Shown here piece after piece: positions 1 to 9,725 of a DNA stretch of 64,000 nucleotides. The stretch is taken from NCBI GenBank assembly GCA_936440205.1, contig CAKZFK010000067.1, positions 1-64,000 of the forward strand. Reading direction: 5' to 3'. A program made the position numbers and the translations under genes. Position 1 is the first letter of the stretch. Every line of letters begins with the position of its first letter. Source of the DNA: Lepidonotus clava (taxonomy: Eukaryota > Annelida > Polychaeta > Phyllodocida > Polynoidae). The notes beneath the pieces are model-generated. The model was not told the DNA's origin, made no database searches, and saw only the letters and a list, made by a program, of their open reading frames with translations.

Positions 1-6
1 GACCTG

Positions 7-330
7 CCGCCTGTTTCATAATAATTTACGATCGTTTCAGAAACCATCGTAAGCACCTTACTATGGTTTGCGTTTCATAAAAGTTCTAACTATGGTTTTG
101 TCAAAAAATGCCTGAAAATTGCGTTTCATAATATTTCGTCGTAACGCAAAACCATAGTAAGTGCGGCAAATTTGGCCCTTAAAACCATCGTTACTAAGAC
201 GACCCAAACCCTCGTCGTAAGGATTTATATCGTCCATATTTTCTTTGTAAATGTACTTTTATGTATTATTTCTTCTAATAAAGCAATATTATGATGTAAA
301 CTATCTTTTCTATTGTTTGTTAGTGTTTTT
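7..330 (+). repeat. Left terminal and subterminal region of Harbinger-1
   Basis: Roughly 85% similar by eye to 37649-37975, the left end of Harbinger-2. It has the terminal GCCTGTTTCATAAT and repeated short motifs of the form ACTATGGTTT or AACCATAGTAAG in both orientations, likely transposase or Myb-partner binding sites (inference). No coding sequence. Confidence 0.8.
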
Positions 331-336
331 AACATG
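331..336. repeat. Left target-site duplication of the Polinton (AACATG)
   Basis: AACATG lies immediately outside the AGTAGTAGTA terminus and recurs at 27355-27360 outside the opposite terminus. Six-base duplications are the Polinton hallmark. Confidence 0.85.
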
Positions 337-346
337 AGTAGTAGTA

Positions 347-440
347 AAAACGAAGATCGAGTTCAACTCGTGGCGCGAAAATGCGCACATTAGGCGCTTG
401 CGCATTTTCGCGCCAACGAGTTGAACTCAATCTTCGTTTT
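347..440. repeat. Large palindrome just inside the left Polinton terminus
   Basis: Arms of about 40 nt (347-386 and 399-440) are near-perfect reverse complements around a short loop; GCGCGAAAATGCGC and its partner form the core. It begins at the inner edge of the 10-bp terminal repeat. It could form a terminal hairpin relevant to protein-primed replication, but that is inference. Confidence 0.75.
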
Positions 441-723
441 TTCTAGCTCACGAACTAGTGGTCTAGGCTCTATAATAGCGTGTGCCAATAGTAACTTCAT
501 TTCATATTCGAAATCAGAATTGTATAATAGTTTCAATAGTCGTGAAAATGTGCATATTAGGCGTTTGCGCATTTTCGCGCCAACGAGTTGAACTCAATCT
601 TCGTTTTTCCTAGCTCACGAAATAATGGTCTAGGTATATGTTTATGCATAATACCAACGCGTGTGCCAATAGTAACTTCATTTCATATTCGAAATCAGAA
701 TTGTATAATAGTTTCAATAGCCG
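374..723 (+). repeat. Tandem duplication, unit about 167-180 bp
   Basis: The block 374-540 is repeated at 541-723, including GCGCATTTTCGCGCC, the GAGTTGAACTCAATCTTCG arm and a GTGTGCCAATAGTAACTTC segment. The second unit carries one palindrome arm only, so the hairpin arose by duplication or inversion of part of this unit. Confidence 0.8.
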
Positions 724-3274
724 TGACTTAAGTCTATGTATATAATTCAATCAACATCTATTTCAGTAGACGAGTTTCATTTCTATAGTAAAGTCTATGT
801 ATATAATTCAAGCAATATCTAAATCAGTAGACGAGTTTAATTTTTTATAGAAAAGAAACAAAATAAATGTGGTTAATGCTTTTTATTACAGTATACGTTC
901 ACATTTCAATCTTCTTGGGTTTTGTTGGTGGATTTTCTTACAAACGCATATGACAGAGGGTGAACCATTTTTCACTCGATAGAAATGATAAGATCTATTG
1001 AATAAATTCTCCTCATTCAAGATACACATCTCTTGCGAGTATGAAAGCATATTAACCATTTTTGACTTATGTTCTAAAGCTAACTAAACCAATAAAGCGC
1101 TGGTAAAACACTTTTCACTCTATCTAACTAAACAAATAAGCACTGGAAAAATACATTTTCACTCATTAGAAATAATGACATAAATTGAATAAATTCAACT
1201 CTCGCATGATACATATCTCTTCTGAGTGTGAAAGCATAATAACCAATTTTAATTCGCGTTTTAAAGTTAACTAAACCAAAAGCATTGGTTAAAAACATTT
1301 TCACTCGTGGTAACTAAACCAATAAAGCAATGGAAAAACACATCTATAAGTATTGACTAAAATCGCTTCAATCAAGATACACTGTACTAATGGCTTAGTA
1401 CTTTTAATACATTGTTATGATATATAATCCAACAAGGATCAGGCTTAGCAAGTCTACTTCTAGTCTACTCCTAGAGGAGACATTTTACGCTCCTAGCGCC
1501 ACCTGTTAACCAGTATAAAAGGCGCTGCAAGGTAGGGAGCGAGCAGTTAGTGAGTTAGTTGGTTAGAAGAAACATGTTTAACCAAGGAGTTATACCTGGA
1601 GTAAGTACATCGACTCCGTGTAACAGACTGGAGTTTACCAATATCCACTACCTCGGACATAGGATTGTGTTAGAGCTGAATACTAGAATGGTCTAGAGGG
1701 CGTTGGAGCAACTCGTGTTCTAAATGTGGTTGATTGCTGATAGGAGATGGGAGGTGGACTGATGAAGACTTATACATGGTGGCTTTGACTCGGGATGAGG
1801 TGTTTACTGAATAAAAACCCTTTCATATTAAGAAGCTCCCTCATCGTTCATTTCTTTTGAACTATTGGGAAGTGAATGGACAAACTTTAAACGCGGTCTG
1901 AATTACTCAGGCATTCTGGAAAGCAACTCATGAAGACTTGGATATACACGAATCTTACGCAGTCTTAAATCAAACATTAACAATAGTTCAACACATCTCT
2001 TCCGAGTCAAGAAGCATAATAACCTTTTAACTTATGTTTTATTAAACCTAACTAAACCAATAAAGTTAACACAACCTCAGCTGAACTCGTATACATTTTC
2101 ATAAAACTTCCTTGATGTACATTAAGAAAGTAACAAATTTAAATAAGCAGGGAAAACAACATGATAGGATAGTAAGTCAAGACCTTGATGTACATTAAGA
2201 AAGTAACAAATTTAAATATGCAGGAAAGACAGCATGATCAGGATAGTAACAGTCAAGAGTAAACAACTAAGTTAATAAAATGTGGGGAGCATATTCAGTC
2301 GGGTCTCATCTTACAGTGTTACAATTGTGCTCTTTAAAGAGCGTCAATCATGCTCGATCTTATTAACACAACTTCTTGGAGAACATTCTTCTCTTAGACT
2401 CGTCTCCAGGAGCTCGTGTTTCCCAGCAGTAGATCAACGCCGAGCTCGAACTTATTAACATAACTTCGCAGAGGACATCCTTCACTTATACCGGTCTTCA
2501 GGAGCTCGTTTTTCCCAGTAGTAGCTCTATGTCAGTGTCACGTACGACCTCTTCTACTCGATGGTGCCAGCTCGAACTGAGTATCTTCCTAGCGGAATCA
2601 CGTGAAGGTTTATTTCTTCCAGTCGAGCACCTGCGGTTACTTCTTCGAGTAGATTGTCTAGAGTCGTCTTTGTAGTATAATAACGCTTCTCCACCGGATT
2701 GTCTTCATTATATAATTCGTAACAATGAAAATATATTCAAGATCATAATACACGTTAAAATCTTGAAAGAAAGGAAACATGTTACTTTTATAATACGAGA
2801 CAGAAAGAAAAAAGAAAGCTTGAAAATAAATATTAGAAACATTGTGACAATTTGCAAACTTCCTTATGAAGCTTAGTTCTATACTAAACAAACCATCAAA
2901 TTGAATTCAATTTCTATAACTGAACTTAACTTGTGATTTGCATACAAATTGTCAGCTTTCTTTAAACTTTGTCCTGAATGTGAAGCTTAGCTCCATAGTG
3001 TATAAACATCGAGCTTACTTACAAATATAGGGATTACAATAAACTGGTGCAAATCAACGCTCTACTTAGATGATGCGTTAATTGTTACATCAAATTATTA
3101 TTCCCTAATGAAAAATAACTTAATATCTCTTGACTATTACATACAATGGTAATATCGGTTTCCTAACCAAAGTTATTCTTTATCCTATGTCACAAAACTC
3201 GCATTTATCATTTCTCTTTAAATATATACATGGTAAACAGCTGAGGAAATGTTAACTTCTACTCAAGGAGAAAT
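724..3274. other. Non-coding left arm of the Polinton with several short tandem duplications
   Basis: I find no convincing gene. Direct duplications: a roughly 60-bp unit (GTCTATGTATATAATTCAA) at about 734-840; blocks with AACTAAACCAATAAAGC between 1080 and 1330 and again near 2050; a roughly 72-bp unit (CCTTGATGTACATTAAGAAA) at 2111-2260; and a roughly 110-bp unit with AGGAGCTCGT at about 2350-2540. A solo LTR occupies 1383-1990. The region is AT-rich; any transcription ending here would come from the minus-strand capsid block. A spurious 77-codon frame near 2658-2891 has no recognisable features. Confidence 0.6.
1383..1990 (+). mobile_element. Solo LTR of the Ty3/gypsy family seen at 53049
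   Basis: Begins TGTACTAATGG and ends CAATAGTTCA, with the 4-bp duplication ACAC on both sides (1379-1382, 1991-1994). It is nearly identical to the LTR at 53049-54288 once the DNA transposon in that copy is ignored, including the GCTCCTAGCGCCACC and TATAAAAGGCGC segments; the latter looks like the TATA region. A solo LTR is left by recombination between the two LTRs of a full element. It postdates the Polinton and looks young. Confidence 0.92.
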
Positions 3275-3661
3275 TTAAGGAAGGTCATCTTGAATAGTAT
3301 AATTGTATAAACTTCGCGCACTGGCTTGAGCAGTATAGTTGGTTGAACTTAAACGTTTTTTTGAAAAAGTAATATGTTTATCATTATCTGATTTAAGTAA
3401 CTTCTGTTGATTTTCGTTAAAATCTTTATCAATAACTGGCTGGAATAGTCTTTGATCATTTTCACATCTAAAAAAATACCTCTTCACTTTTTTGTCTCTT
3501 CCTACCCCGTTCAGGAGGCAACTAAAATAATAGTCACGAGGTGAAGTAGATGACATGCTTGGCTTCTTAAATTCTAAGCCGATGACAATAAGGCTTATAA
3601 ATAATGTTACATATAAACCGCCTATACTAAGCTTTGTAGGTGTAGGTTTTATAACATCCAT
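3275..3661 (-). CDS. Polinton small membrane-anchored protein, unknown
   Basis: A 128-residue protein that I do not recognise. Residues about 10-30 (LYVTLFISLIVIGLEF) form one hydrophobic membrane segment near the N-terminus; the rest is polar, Lys/Asn-rich and without recognisable motifs. It is the most distal gene of the minus-strand capsid block, about 50 bp downstream of the protease, with the same orientation and AT-rich composition. The position suggests a structural or membrane-interacting role, but nothing shows this directly. The ATG at 3659-3661 is the only sensible start. Confidence 0.6.
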   Translation of the reverse strand: MDVIKPTPTKLSIGGLYVTLFISLIVIGLEFKKPSMSSTSPRDYYFSCLLNGVGRDKKVKRYFFRCENDQRLFQPVIDKDFNENQQKLLKSDNDKHITFSKKRLSSTNYTAQASARSLYNYTIQDDLP

Positions 3662-3709
3662 GTTTCATATTACAATGTATTCGAACTTAATACAAACACA
3701 ATTAACATT

Positions 3710-4303
3710 TCAGTTCGCGCAGCTTTTCTTAAGGTAGTTTTCTTTAGATAATACATCATGCATAGACTTGGAATACTGCGATCTTAATATTGGGGTAAAA
3801 TGTACAACCCCTCTGCCCTTTTTTCTAGAATGAATTCGTTTAACCTTTCTTAATTTTTTCACATAATTGGTTACCAACTCATCATTCTTTACAGTATTGC
3901 TTGAAAAAGCGGAAAGTATCTGAGTTAAAGACTTTCCTTTACATTTCTCTAAAACATAATATATAGTGTATTGTCCGCACAATGTGGAAAATAAATTTTG
4001 AATAGTCTTAGAAGAATATCTGAATTCAGATTTTTTGCTCTGTTTCAAAAAATCAATAAAACCTTTTTTCAAAGGAGGGAGTCCAAAAGAATCAAAATAC
4101 TCTGGTAGAGCTGCTCTCGACTTAAAGAAAAACGCAACCCAGTGTTCACCAGGTTTTCGACTTTCATGAGTATTTGCAATGAAAGCGGCAGGGTAATGTT
4201 GATTTGTTAATTTAGGTAAATTGTTACTTGAAAATATACCCTGGAAAATATTAGAAGATGCACTCTGTGACAAAAGAACTTCTTGAATCTCAGAACCATA
4301 CAT
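3710..4303 (-). CDS. PRO: Polinton adenovirus-type cysteine protease (Ad-Pro)
   Basis: A 197-residue protein with the order and spacing of the adenain (C5) maturation protease. His54 lies in GEHWVAFFF, Asp71 in EYFDSFG, Gln102 just before the nucleophile, and Cys109 in STLCGQYTIYYV. Adenain is about 204 residues, so length fits. In adenoviruses and Polintons this enzyme cleaves capsid precursors during virion assembly, so a role in processing the neighbouring capsid proteins is expected (family knowledge). It sits one base downstream of the major capsid gene, implying co-expression. Confidence 0.88.
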   Translation of the reverse strand: MYGSEIQEVLLSQSASSNIFQGIFSSNNLPKLTNQHYPAAFIANTHESRKPGEHWVAFFFKSRAALPEYFDSFGLPPLKKGFIDFLKQSKKSEFRYSSKTIQNLFSTLCGQYTIYYVLEKCKGKSLTQILSAFSSNTVKNDELVTNYVKKLRKVKRIHSRKKGRGVVHFTPILRSQYSKSMHDVLSKENYLKKSCAN

Positions 4304-4304
4304 T

Positions 4305-5663
4305 TTAAATAGTTCTTACGACTTCAGGTAAATTGGTATCTCCAATTGCTAGCATGCTATCATATTCTAAATAAAATATCATAACAACTCCATGATCCAG
4401 AGGAGCTCTCAAGGTAGCTATTACATTAATAGTTCCGCTCTCACTTAATTCGAAAGTGGGCGAATTTGGACTATTTTTACTCAAATCAAAGCAATATAGG
4501 GTAAAACCATTCCTGAACTCAACAGGATTTATAGCAAGTGAATTACTGGCGAAAAGCCTTCCAGTGCCGTATATAAGAGAAAGGTAAGCTTCATAGTACT
4601 TTGAAGTAGTAAAATCTACTTTCATCTCATAAAAAGGAGAAATCTCATTATCCCTTTGTATTTTCATTTCAGTAACGCCAAAATTTTGAAAATTGAATGG
4701 ATTGAAATTATGGGTACCATCAAAAGCACGAGAATCTAGTAAACCGACTATAATTCTCTTAGGTGTTTCAGTATTTGAAACCAACCGTTGTTCCTGTAAA
4801 ACTGATTTATTCGGTCCGTGAGTAGAATAAGCCATTCCTATCCGTTTAAAAGGAAATTTCAAAAATTTGCCTGGTAAACGCGCTTTCTCCATTTCATTCA
4901 CAAAAACTTCATCCATAGTTGATCTTTTCACCATAAGCACAGCCTCTTCAATTTCAATTTTATACTGAACATCTCGAGCGGACATTAAACAAAAATTTTC
5001 TTCATTTCTAATAAATCTTACTTTCAAACCAACATCTCCAGGAAACTTCCTTTCTTGATTAAAAATATCATTATGAATCTTGCAAATCATTTGAAAGCTT
5101 GAACCATATTGTGTCTTTAAAAATCTCTCCATACTTCCATGATTAGTCTCGGCATCAAACCGATCAACCGCCTCAAAATTACCAGTATCTCTATAAAACA
5201 TGGAGACGTTACCAAAAGAATCTAAGAAGGCTCTATCGTAATTTAGAAGTATTTCCAAGTAAGACTTGTAAGCATACAAGTTATTACTGCTCGTTAAAAA
5301 CTTACCTCCTAAATATAATTGTACATCTTTAAACATAGCCCCAGATAAATAATTCACAGGGAAAACCTTTGATTCGTTGTGAATGGCCCCTAAAACCCCA
5401 TCTTGATTTGCTACTGGAGGTGCAGGAGGTACACCATCAGATTTTAAAATTTTCATCGTTAACTGAAGATAAGTATTACTTAAATCAATAAAATCATTTT
5501 TATTTGATTTTATAATAAACTCGATAGGTCCTCCCTGGCTTAAATTTGTAATAGGATATTCTTTAGAATAGAAACTTGCGCGTGAAGAAACTTCTGTTGG
5601 AGGGACAGTGAAGTAATCTAAACTTTCGTCCACGCAAGGGCAAGAATCTTTATGCATTGCCAT
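4305..5663 (-). CDS. MCP: Polinton major capsid protein, double jelly-roll type
   Basis: A 452-residue protein. The N-terminal GGPIEFIIKSNKNDFIDLS, a middle VNYLSGAMFKDVQLYLGGK and a C-terminal FYLEYDSMLAI are the landmarks I associate with Polinton/adintovirus major capsid proteins, which fold as two jelly rolls and form pseudo-hexameric capsomers. Nothing resembles an enzyme active site. It sits between the pX-like gene and the protease, the usual capsid neighbourhood. The fold assignment rests on family resemblance by eye; a profile search with this ORF would settle it. Confidence 0.8.
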   Translation of the reverse strand: MAMHKDSCPCVDESLDYFTVPPTEVSSRASFYSKEYPITNLSQGGPIEFIIKSNKNDFIDLSNTYLQLTMKILKSDGVPPAPPVANQDGVLGAIHNESKVFPVNYLSGAMFKDVQLYLGGKFLTSSNNLYAYKSYLEILLNYDRAFLDSFGNVSMFYRDTGNFEAVDRFDAETNHGSMERFLKTQYGSSFQMICKIHNDIFNQERKFPGDVGLKVRFIRNEENFCLMSARDVQYKIEIEEAVLMVKRSTMDEVFVNEMEKARLPGKFLKFPFKRIGMAYSTHGPNKSVLQEQRLVSNTETPKRIIVGLLDSRAFDGTHNFNPFNFQNFGVTEMKIQRDNEISPFYEMKVDFTTSKYYEAYLSLIYGTGRLFASNSLAINPVEFRNGFTLYCFDLSKNSPNSPTFELSESGTINVIATLRAPLDHGVVMIFYLEYDSMLAIGDTNLPEVVRTI

Positions 5664-5735
5664 GATGTAAACTTCTTAGTTCGAATAGATCCAATCTCAA
5701 AATACAGTAATCTTAAGCTTATTTCTTATGTCAGA

Positions 5736-6290
5736 TTAATCATCAAAAATATCTTTATATTTTACATTTTGTCTATTCCTCCTTCTCCTTTTTCTCTTTG
5801 GGCCTGAACTAGTTGATTTTGAAATCCTTTTATTCGGCTTCTTTACATTCTTTGAATCCTCGTCATCATCTGACATTTCTTCTAGTTTAGATTGAGCAAA
5901 TTTTAAGGCGTCTTTACCGATCTCTCTCATTTGCGCCTTGGCCTCGTCTTTTAATACTTGCTGAGGATTTTTTCCTTCTAGCAAACCCTTCACTGTGCTT
6001 TTTCCTGCTTGTAGCCCTCTCTTCATAACCTGCTGCTTAACGCTTCTCAAGCCAGTCTTAAGAATAGGTTTAACTATTCGGGGTAGAGTGCGAAGTAAGC
6101 CCTTAAAAAGTGATCCAAAAACAGCACCTATACCATAACCTCTCTGGTGTTGAATTCCGATATAAGGGTTATAATAGAAACCATCCCCTTTCTGCTCAGG
6201 TCTTGACTCTTGAAAAAAATCTCGAAAATGCTTAACATGCTCATTGCTGCAATACAGTTTCATATGCTGACTTTGACAATCTTTCGCCAT
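5736..6290 (-). CDS. Polinton adenovirus pX/VI-like minor virion protein
   Basis: A 184-residue protein. Residues about 50-105 (GYGIGAVFGSLFKGLL and following) form a Gly-rich amphipathic helix, then a basic helical stretch, an acidic patch (SDDDED) and a strongly basic tail (KRKRRRRNRQ). This layout recurs in Polinton proteins likened to adenovirus core or membrane-lytic proteins (pX, VI). By analogy it would lie inside the virion and contact DNA or membranes; that is inference. It is about 70 bp upstream of the major capsid gene on the same strand. Confidence 0.7.
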   Translation of the reverse strand: MAKDCQSQHMKLYCSNEHVKHFRDFFQESRPEQKGDGFYYNPYIGIQHQRGYGIGAVFGSLFKGLLRTLPRIVKPILKTGLRSVKQQVMKRGLQAGKSTVKGLLEGKNPQQVLKDEAKAQMREIGKDALKFAQSKLEEMSDDDEDSKNVKKPNKRISKSTSSGPKRKRRRRNRQNVKYKDIFDD

Positions 6291-6363
6291 TTTTAATTTT
6301 GATTTAAATAATTAACATTATAAGCAATGCTTATCTTACATCAATTTTCGTCTATTAAAAAGG

Positions 6364-7140
6364 TTACTTATAAGGATCCCAACTATCCCATTTTCGATTA
6401 GGTTTCAGTATCCTTCCAAATGAAGATTGTCGCTGAACAGTTTCTTCTCTTTCTGGGGGCTCTTCTCGAGGTTTACGACGAGTTTTCTTTTGTTTCTTTG
6501 GTTTAGGTTTGTCACCAAAAATGTCTCCCTCATCTTCGGAATCTTCAACATTGGCGCTGAATTTCACAGGGGTTTTCTCTTCTATTTCACCCACATCTAT
6601 ACTCCCTCTTTTGAAGGGGCTAACCAATTTAGGAGTTTTATTTTCTTCGTCAAATGCTCCTGCAAAATCTAATTTTGAATTTTCATCATCATCATCATCA
6701 TCATCATCATTGGTTTCATCCGATTTCATCTTACCTTTAATCCAATCATCATCAACATCATCATCAGATTTCAACTTTTCTTTAATCCAATCGCGTGCTT
6801 TATGCTTTTCTGGTTGAAGTAAAGGCGATGAAGATAATGCTTCCTTTATCTTCATCGCATCGATGTCTTCAAGAGGATACTTTTTAGGTTTCAGAAATTC
6901 ATCTAAAGACTTCTGATGAACAAAATCGCGTCGAAGTCGGAACGGCTTACCTTTTATCCAAGTTTTAGGTATCTTTATATCGTTTAAAAAATTCCAGAAC
7001 TCATAAAGTCCGAGAGGTTCTTCTTTATAGGATTTAGATTTTGATAAGAACATCATAAGATCTTTAATATTAGAACCTGGAATAGTTTTTCCTTTCAATA
7101 TGAGTTGTCCTCTATTATCCCAATAACCTCCATTTTTCAA
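6364..7140 (-). CDS. Polinton conserved protein with GGYWD start, unknown
   Basis: A 258-residue protein starting MKNGGYWDNRGQLILKGK followed by IPGSNIKDLMMFL, an N-terminal block I have seen in invertebrate Polinton proteins but whose role I do not know. The second half is low-complexity: two WIKxKxKSDD-type repeats, an Asp run at about residues 145-155 and a Lys/Arg-rich end. The Asp run comes from an ATC trinucleotide tract at about 6688-6718. Likely a virion or DNA-associated protein from its place in the capsid block. Confidence 0.65.
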   Translation of the reverse strand: MKNGGYWDNRGQLILKGKTIPGSNIKDLMMFLSKSKSYKEEPLGLYEFWNFLNDIKIPKTWIKGKPFRLRRDFVHQKSLDEFLKPKKYPLEDIDAMKIKEALSSSPLLQPEKHKARDWIKEKLKSDDDVDDDWIKGKMKSDETNDDDDDDDDENSKLDFAGAFDEENKTPKLVSPFKRGSIDVGEIEEKTPVKFSANVEDSEDEGDIFGDKPKPKKQKKTRRKPREEPPEREETVQRQSSFGRILKPNRKWDSWDPYK

Positions 7141-7194
7141 AACTTTATCTAAAATAAACTTAGCATATGGTTTCTGTGAAACAGAAATACTTTT

Positions 7195-7449
7195 TTAAAT
7201 TGGTGATATTATCGAAGAATCATTATGAGTAGAATTAATATCTAAATTTTGTAGTGAAGAACGAGAAGGAGGAGGAGGAGGAGGAACATCGGTATTGAAA
7301 ATTGGGTATGGTTGTTTATTAAACATGCGTTCTTGCAATAATTCTTTCTGTCTTGATAGAATAGGATTGTCTTTACCTCCATCCTCGCTGAAATTACAAC
7401 TTTTAAACATGGATAATGGAATAATAACCGATTCTTTAAAAGAAGCCAT
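7195..7449 (-). CDS. Polinton small conserved protein, unknown
   Basis: The likely start is the ATG at 7447-7449 (MASFKESVIIPLSMFKSC), giving about 84 residues; a further upstream ATG would add eight. The SVIIPLSMFKSC start and an LLQER segment are Polinton-like; a run of seven prolines follows and the tail is Ser/Asn-rich. The function is unknown. It belongs to the same minus-strand series between the GGYWD protein and the next basic protein. Confidence 0.6.
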   Translation of the reverse strand: MASFKESVIIPLSMFKSCNFSEDGGKDNPILSRQKELLQERMFNKQPYPIFNTDVPPPPPPSRSSLQNLDINSTHNDSSIISPI

Positions 7450-7535
7450 GTTAGTAAATACGATAAATTCCAAAAACTAACTGCAAACTGAAAATGCTTG
7501 TTTATCTTAAAGAAATTAGCTTCACTACATCAGCA

Positions 7536-7946
7536 CTACAATAAATTCTGAATAATAGCCCCCAATGCTGGGATGAGGAATGGAAGAAAACCTCCATTCT
7601 GCTTCAAAACTGATTTTCGTTCCTTCACAGTTATTTTCGGCTTCACAATCTTTCTTAAAGTATCTTTATATTTCTTCAGTTTATCAAATTCAGCTTTCTT
7701 TAATGAAACATTGCCCCTTAATACATTATAAACTGAATCGCAAATAGCATATATTTCATCTGGACTTGCTGATTCCAAAAGTCTGTTACGTTTCTTAGCA
7801 TTATTTTTTGAATTGCACAATAAAGCTAAGAAATGCTTATGTCTGTGAGCATATTTTTTCTTAGAAATTTTCTTCTTCTTATTAGGAGCTCGTTCAGAAC
7901 CTGAATTCTGAGTTTTTTTCCGGTTAACTTCTTTATTATATTCCAT
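7536..7946 (-). CDS. Polinton basic protein ending in a GGFLPFL hydrophobic tail
   Basis: A 136-residue, very basic protein. The N-terminus is Lys-rich (NKKKKISKKKY); the middle has RNRLLESASPDEIYAICD and NVLRGNVSLKKAEF; the C-terminus is QNGGFLPFLIPALGAIIQN. This combination of basic helical middle plus Gly-Phe-Leu-Pro hydrophobic tail is, as I recall, among the commonest small proteins of Polintons. Its role is not established; DNA binding in the virion or a capsid-vertex partner are both possible. Confidence 0.7.
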   Translation of the reverse strand: MEYNKEVNRKKTQNSGSERAPNKKKKISKKKYAHRHKHFLALLCNSKNNAKKRNRLLESASPDEIYAICDSVYNVLRGNVSLKKAEFDKLKKYKDTLRKIVKPKITVKERKSVLKQNGGFLPFLIPALGAIIQNLL

Positions 7947-8013
7947 TTTTACGCTAGTAAAATAATATTACCATGATAACTAGTCTTATCTCAGGAATAT
8001 TTAAATGCTTAAT

Positions 8014-8679
8014 TTACTTAACGTTCTGAGGTATGAAAACGTGTTGAACATTGCCGAATAAATTTGAGCGGAACATAGCATTTCTAGGAGTTTGTTGGTG
8101 ACCATCAATAAACAAATAACCATGAGGTCTATCAACAGCATGCGAAAATATATTCACAAAACAGCGTTGATTCTTAGGCATTAATCTTCTTCCTAGAGTA
8201 TAAGCTATAGTTTGATCTAAAGGAGAATTAAAAATGCAAAGATAAGTAGCATTTTTTGTAAAATTCTTGCGCTCCTTACCTTCATGAAATAAATTCTGAG
8301 AAATAAAAATAATACTTATGTTTTCATGATGAGTGCGTTTAGTAAAAAATTCAGTTATCAACTTATTATTACCACACTCATGCATTAAATCATCAAAAAC
8401 TGCAAGCCCGCACTTGCTAGGATCGATTAAATCATCGAAGGATTCTGGCAATCCTTGGTGAAATTTTACATTCTTAGTTGATAAAAATGGATCGCGAGGA
8501 AAAGTCTCACCATAGAACCAAAGAATATAATCAAAATTATTATCAATTACTCTATCACTATTTTTCAAAAGATCAATTACAAAAGAGGTTTTCCCTGAAT
8601 TACTAGGTCCTGCTATAATAGAGGAAAAAGGTGTCTTCAGTCTAGCATCGAAGACCTTAAATTGTTCTTCACTTGGCAT
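8014..8679 (-). CDS. ATP: Polinton FtsK/HerA-type DNA-packaging ATPase
   Basis: A 221-residue P-loop ATPase. Walker A is GPSNSGKTSF (residues about 24-33), Walker B is GLAVFDDLM (about 90-98), and IIFISQNLF supplies a sensor-like strand. It resembles A32-type packaging ATPases of large DNA viruses and Polintons, which pump DNA into capsids. The length is normal for the family. It lies between the integrase and the small virion-type genes on the same strand. Confidence 0.9.
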   Translation of the reverse strand: MPSEEQFKVFDARLKTPFSSIIAGPSNSGKTSFVIDLLKNSDRVIDNNFDYILWFYGETFPRDPFLSTKNVKFHQGLPESFDDLIDPSKCGLAVFDDLMHECGNNKLITEFFTKRTHHENISIIFISQNLFHEGKERKNFTKNATYLCIFNSPLDQTIAYTLGRRLMPKNQRCFVNIFSHAVDRPHGYLFIDGHQQTPRNAMFRSNLFGNVQHVFIPQNVK

Positions 8680-8750
8680 GTCTGAGCACTGTTATATTAG
8701 CTATAAATAAGTCATGTCAAAAATAAATATCATGAATCTTAACACTATTT

Positions 8751-9710
8751 CTAAGTTGAAATAACTCTCGCTAACTCTTTAGCATAAGCTCCGCCACGTA
8801 ATATTTCATTATCTTTATCCAGCAAAACGTAAGTAAATGGTTTAGTATGGAGCACAAAAGCTATTTGAAAAACTTCTTGTTTCCAATTGGATAAGAAACC
8901 TCTGTTAAAAGTTTTTCTATATTTAGTTAATCTAACTTTATCTCCTACTTTAAATTTTGAATCTAACTTATTTGTGAAAAGGAAATCTTTATATTGTTTC
9001 TGCCATAAATCAGCCTCGTTACTTTTATTTACTTCAGAAGGACTTAAACCCAATGAGCGATGTTTTGAACGATTATAACTATAAACTATGTCCTGAAGAA
9101 CATTATAATATTTCTTTGTATTACTAGCTTTCATATACTTAAATAACTTATTTTTGTAAGTTCTTATAAACCTTTCTACAATGGCGCATTTCGGATCCTG
9201 TGAAGTTGAAAATTGGTGAATTCCATTTTTCTTTAAATATTGTGCGAATATTCCTTTGAATTCAGAACCTAAATCACACTGAAGTAATCTAGGTTTTGTT
9301 TTAGCTCTCTTCATTATCTTAGTGAAGGCCTTAATGGTTTCAGAAGCCATCTTGGTTTTCATAGGTTCAACATAACCAAATCTTGAGAAACAATCAATTA
9401 CAGCTAGAATATTGGTATAACCTTCATTATAATCTCTCAATTGAGGTAATACCATGAGATCTATCTGCCACTGATCATTTAATCCTCGTACAATTATTTT
9501 CCTACGAACAAAATTCTTTTGAACCGGCTTGAAAGAAGTGTAAATTTTACTATTCTGGAGAAATGTTTTAACATCCTTCAAAGTAGTTTTAGCATTGATC
9601 AACTTAGCAGCCTGGTATAATTTATTTATAGAAGAAAAAGATGCTGGATGTTTAGGATTAAAATAAATAGATATCAAAAGATCATAAATGCTTCTCTTCG
9701 GAGTAGACAT
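8751..9710 (-). CDS. INT: Polinton retroviral-type integrase (DDE)
   Basis: About 319 residues from the preferred start MSTPKRSIYDLL (ATG at 9708-9710); an ATG five codons upstream is also open. Catalytic-core landmarks are Asp in QWQIDLMVL, Asp in LLQCDLGSEF and Glu in AIVERFIRTYKNK, spaced as in rve integrases. The C-terminal part (FKVGDKVRLTKY) looks like an SH3- or chromo-type DNA-binding segment. It joins Polinton ends to host DNA, making the 6-bp duplication seen here. It precedes the ATPase by about 70 bp. Confidence 0.93.
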   Translation of the reverse strand: MSTPKRSIYDLLISIYFNPKHPASFSSINKLYQAAKLINAKTTLKDVKTFLQNSKIYTSFKPVQKNFVRRKIIVRGLNDQWQIDLMVLPQLRDYNEGYTNILAVIDCFSRFGYVEPMKTKMASETIKAFTKIMKRAKTKPRLLQCDLGSEFKGIFAQYLKKNGIHQFSTSQDPKCAIVERFIRTYKNKLFKYMKASNTKKYYNVLQDIVYSYNRSKHRSLGLSPSEVNKSNEADLWQKQYKDFLFTNKLDSKFKVGDKVRLTKYRKTFNRGFLSNWKQEVFQIAFVLHTKPFTYVLLDKDNEILRGGAYAKELARVIST

Positions 9711-9725
9711 GATACTAGTAATCAC

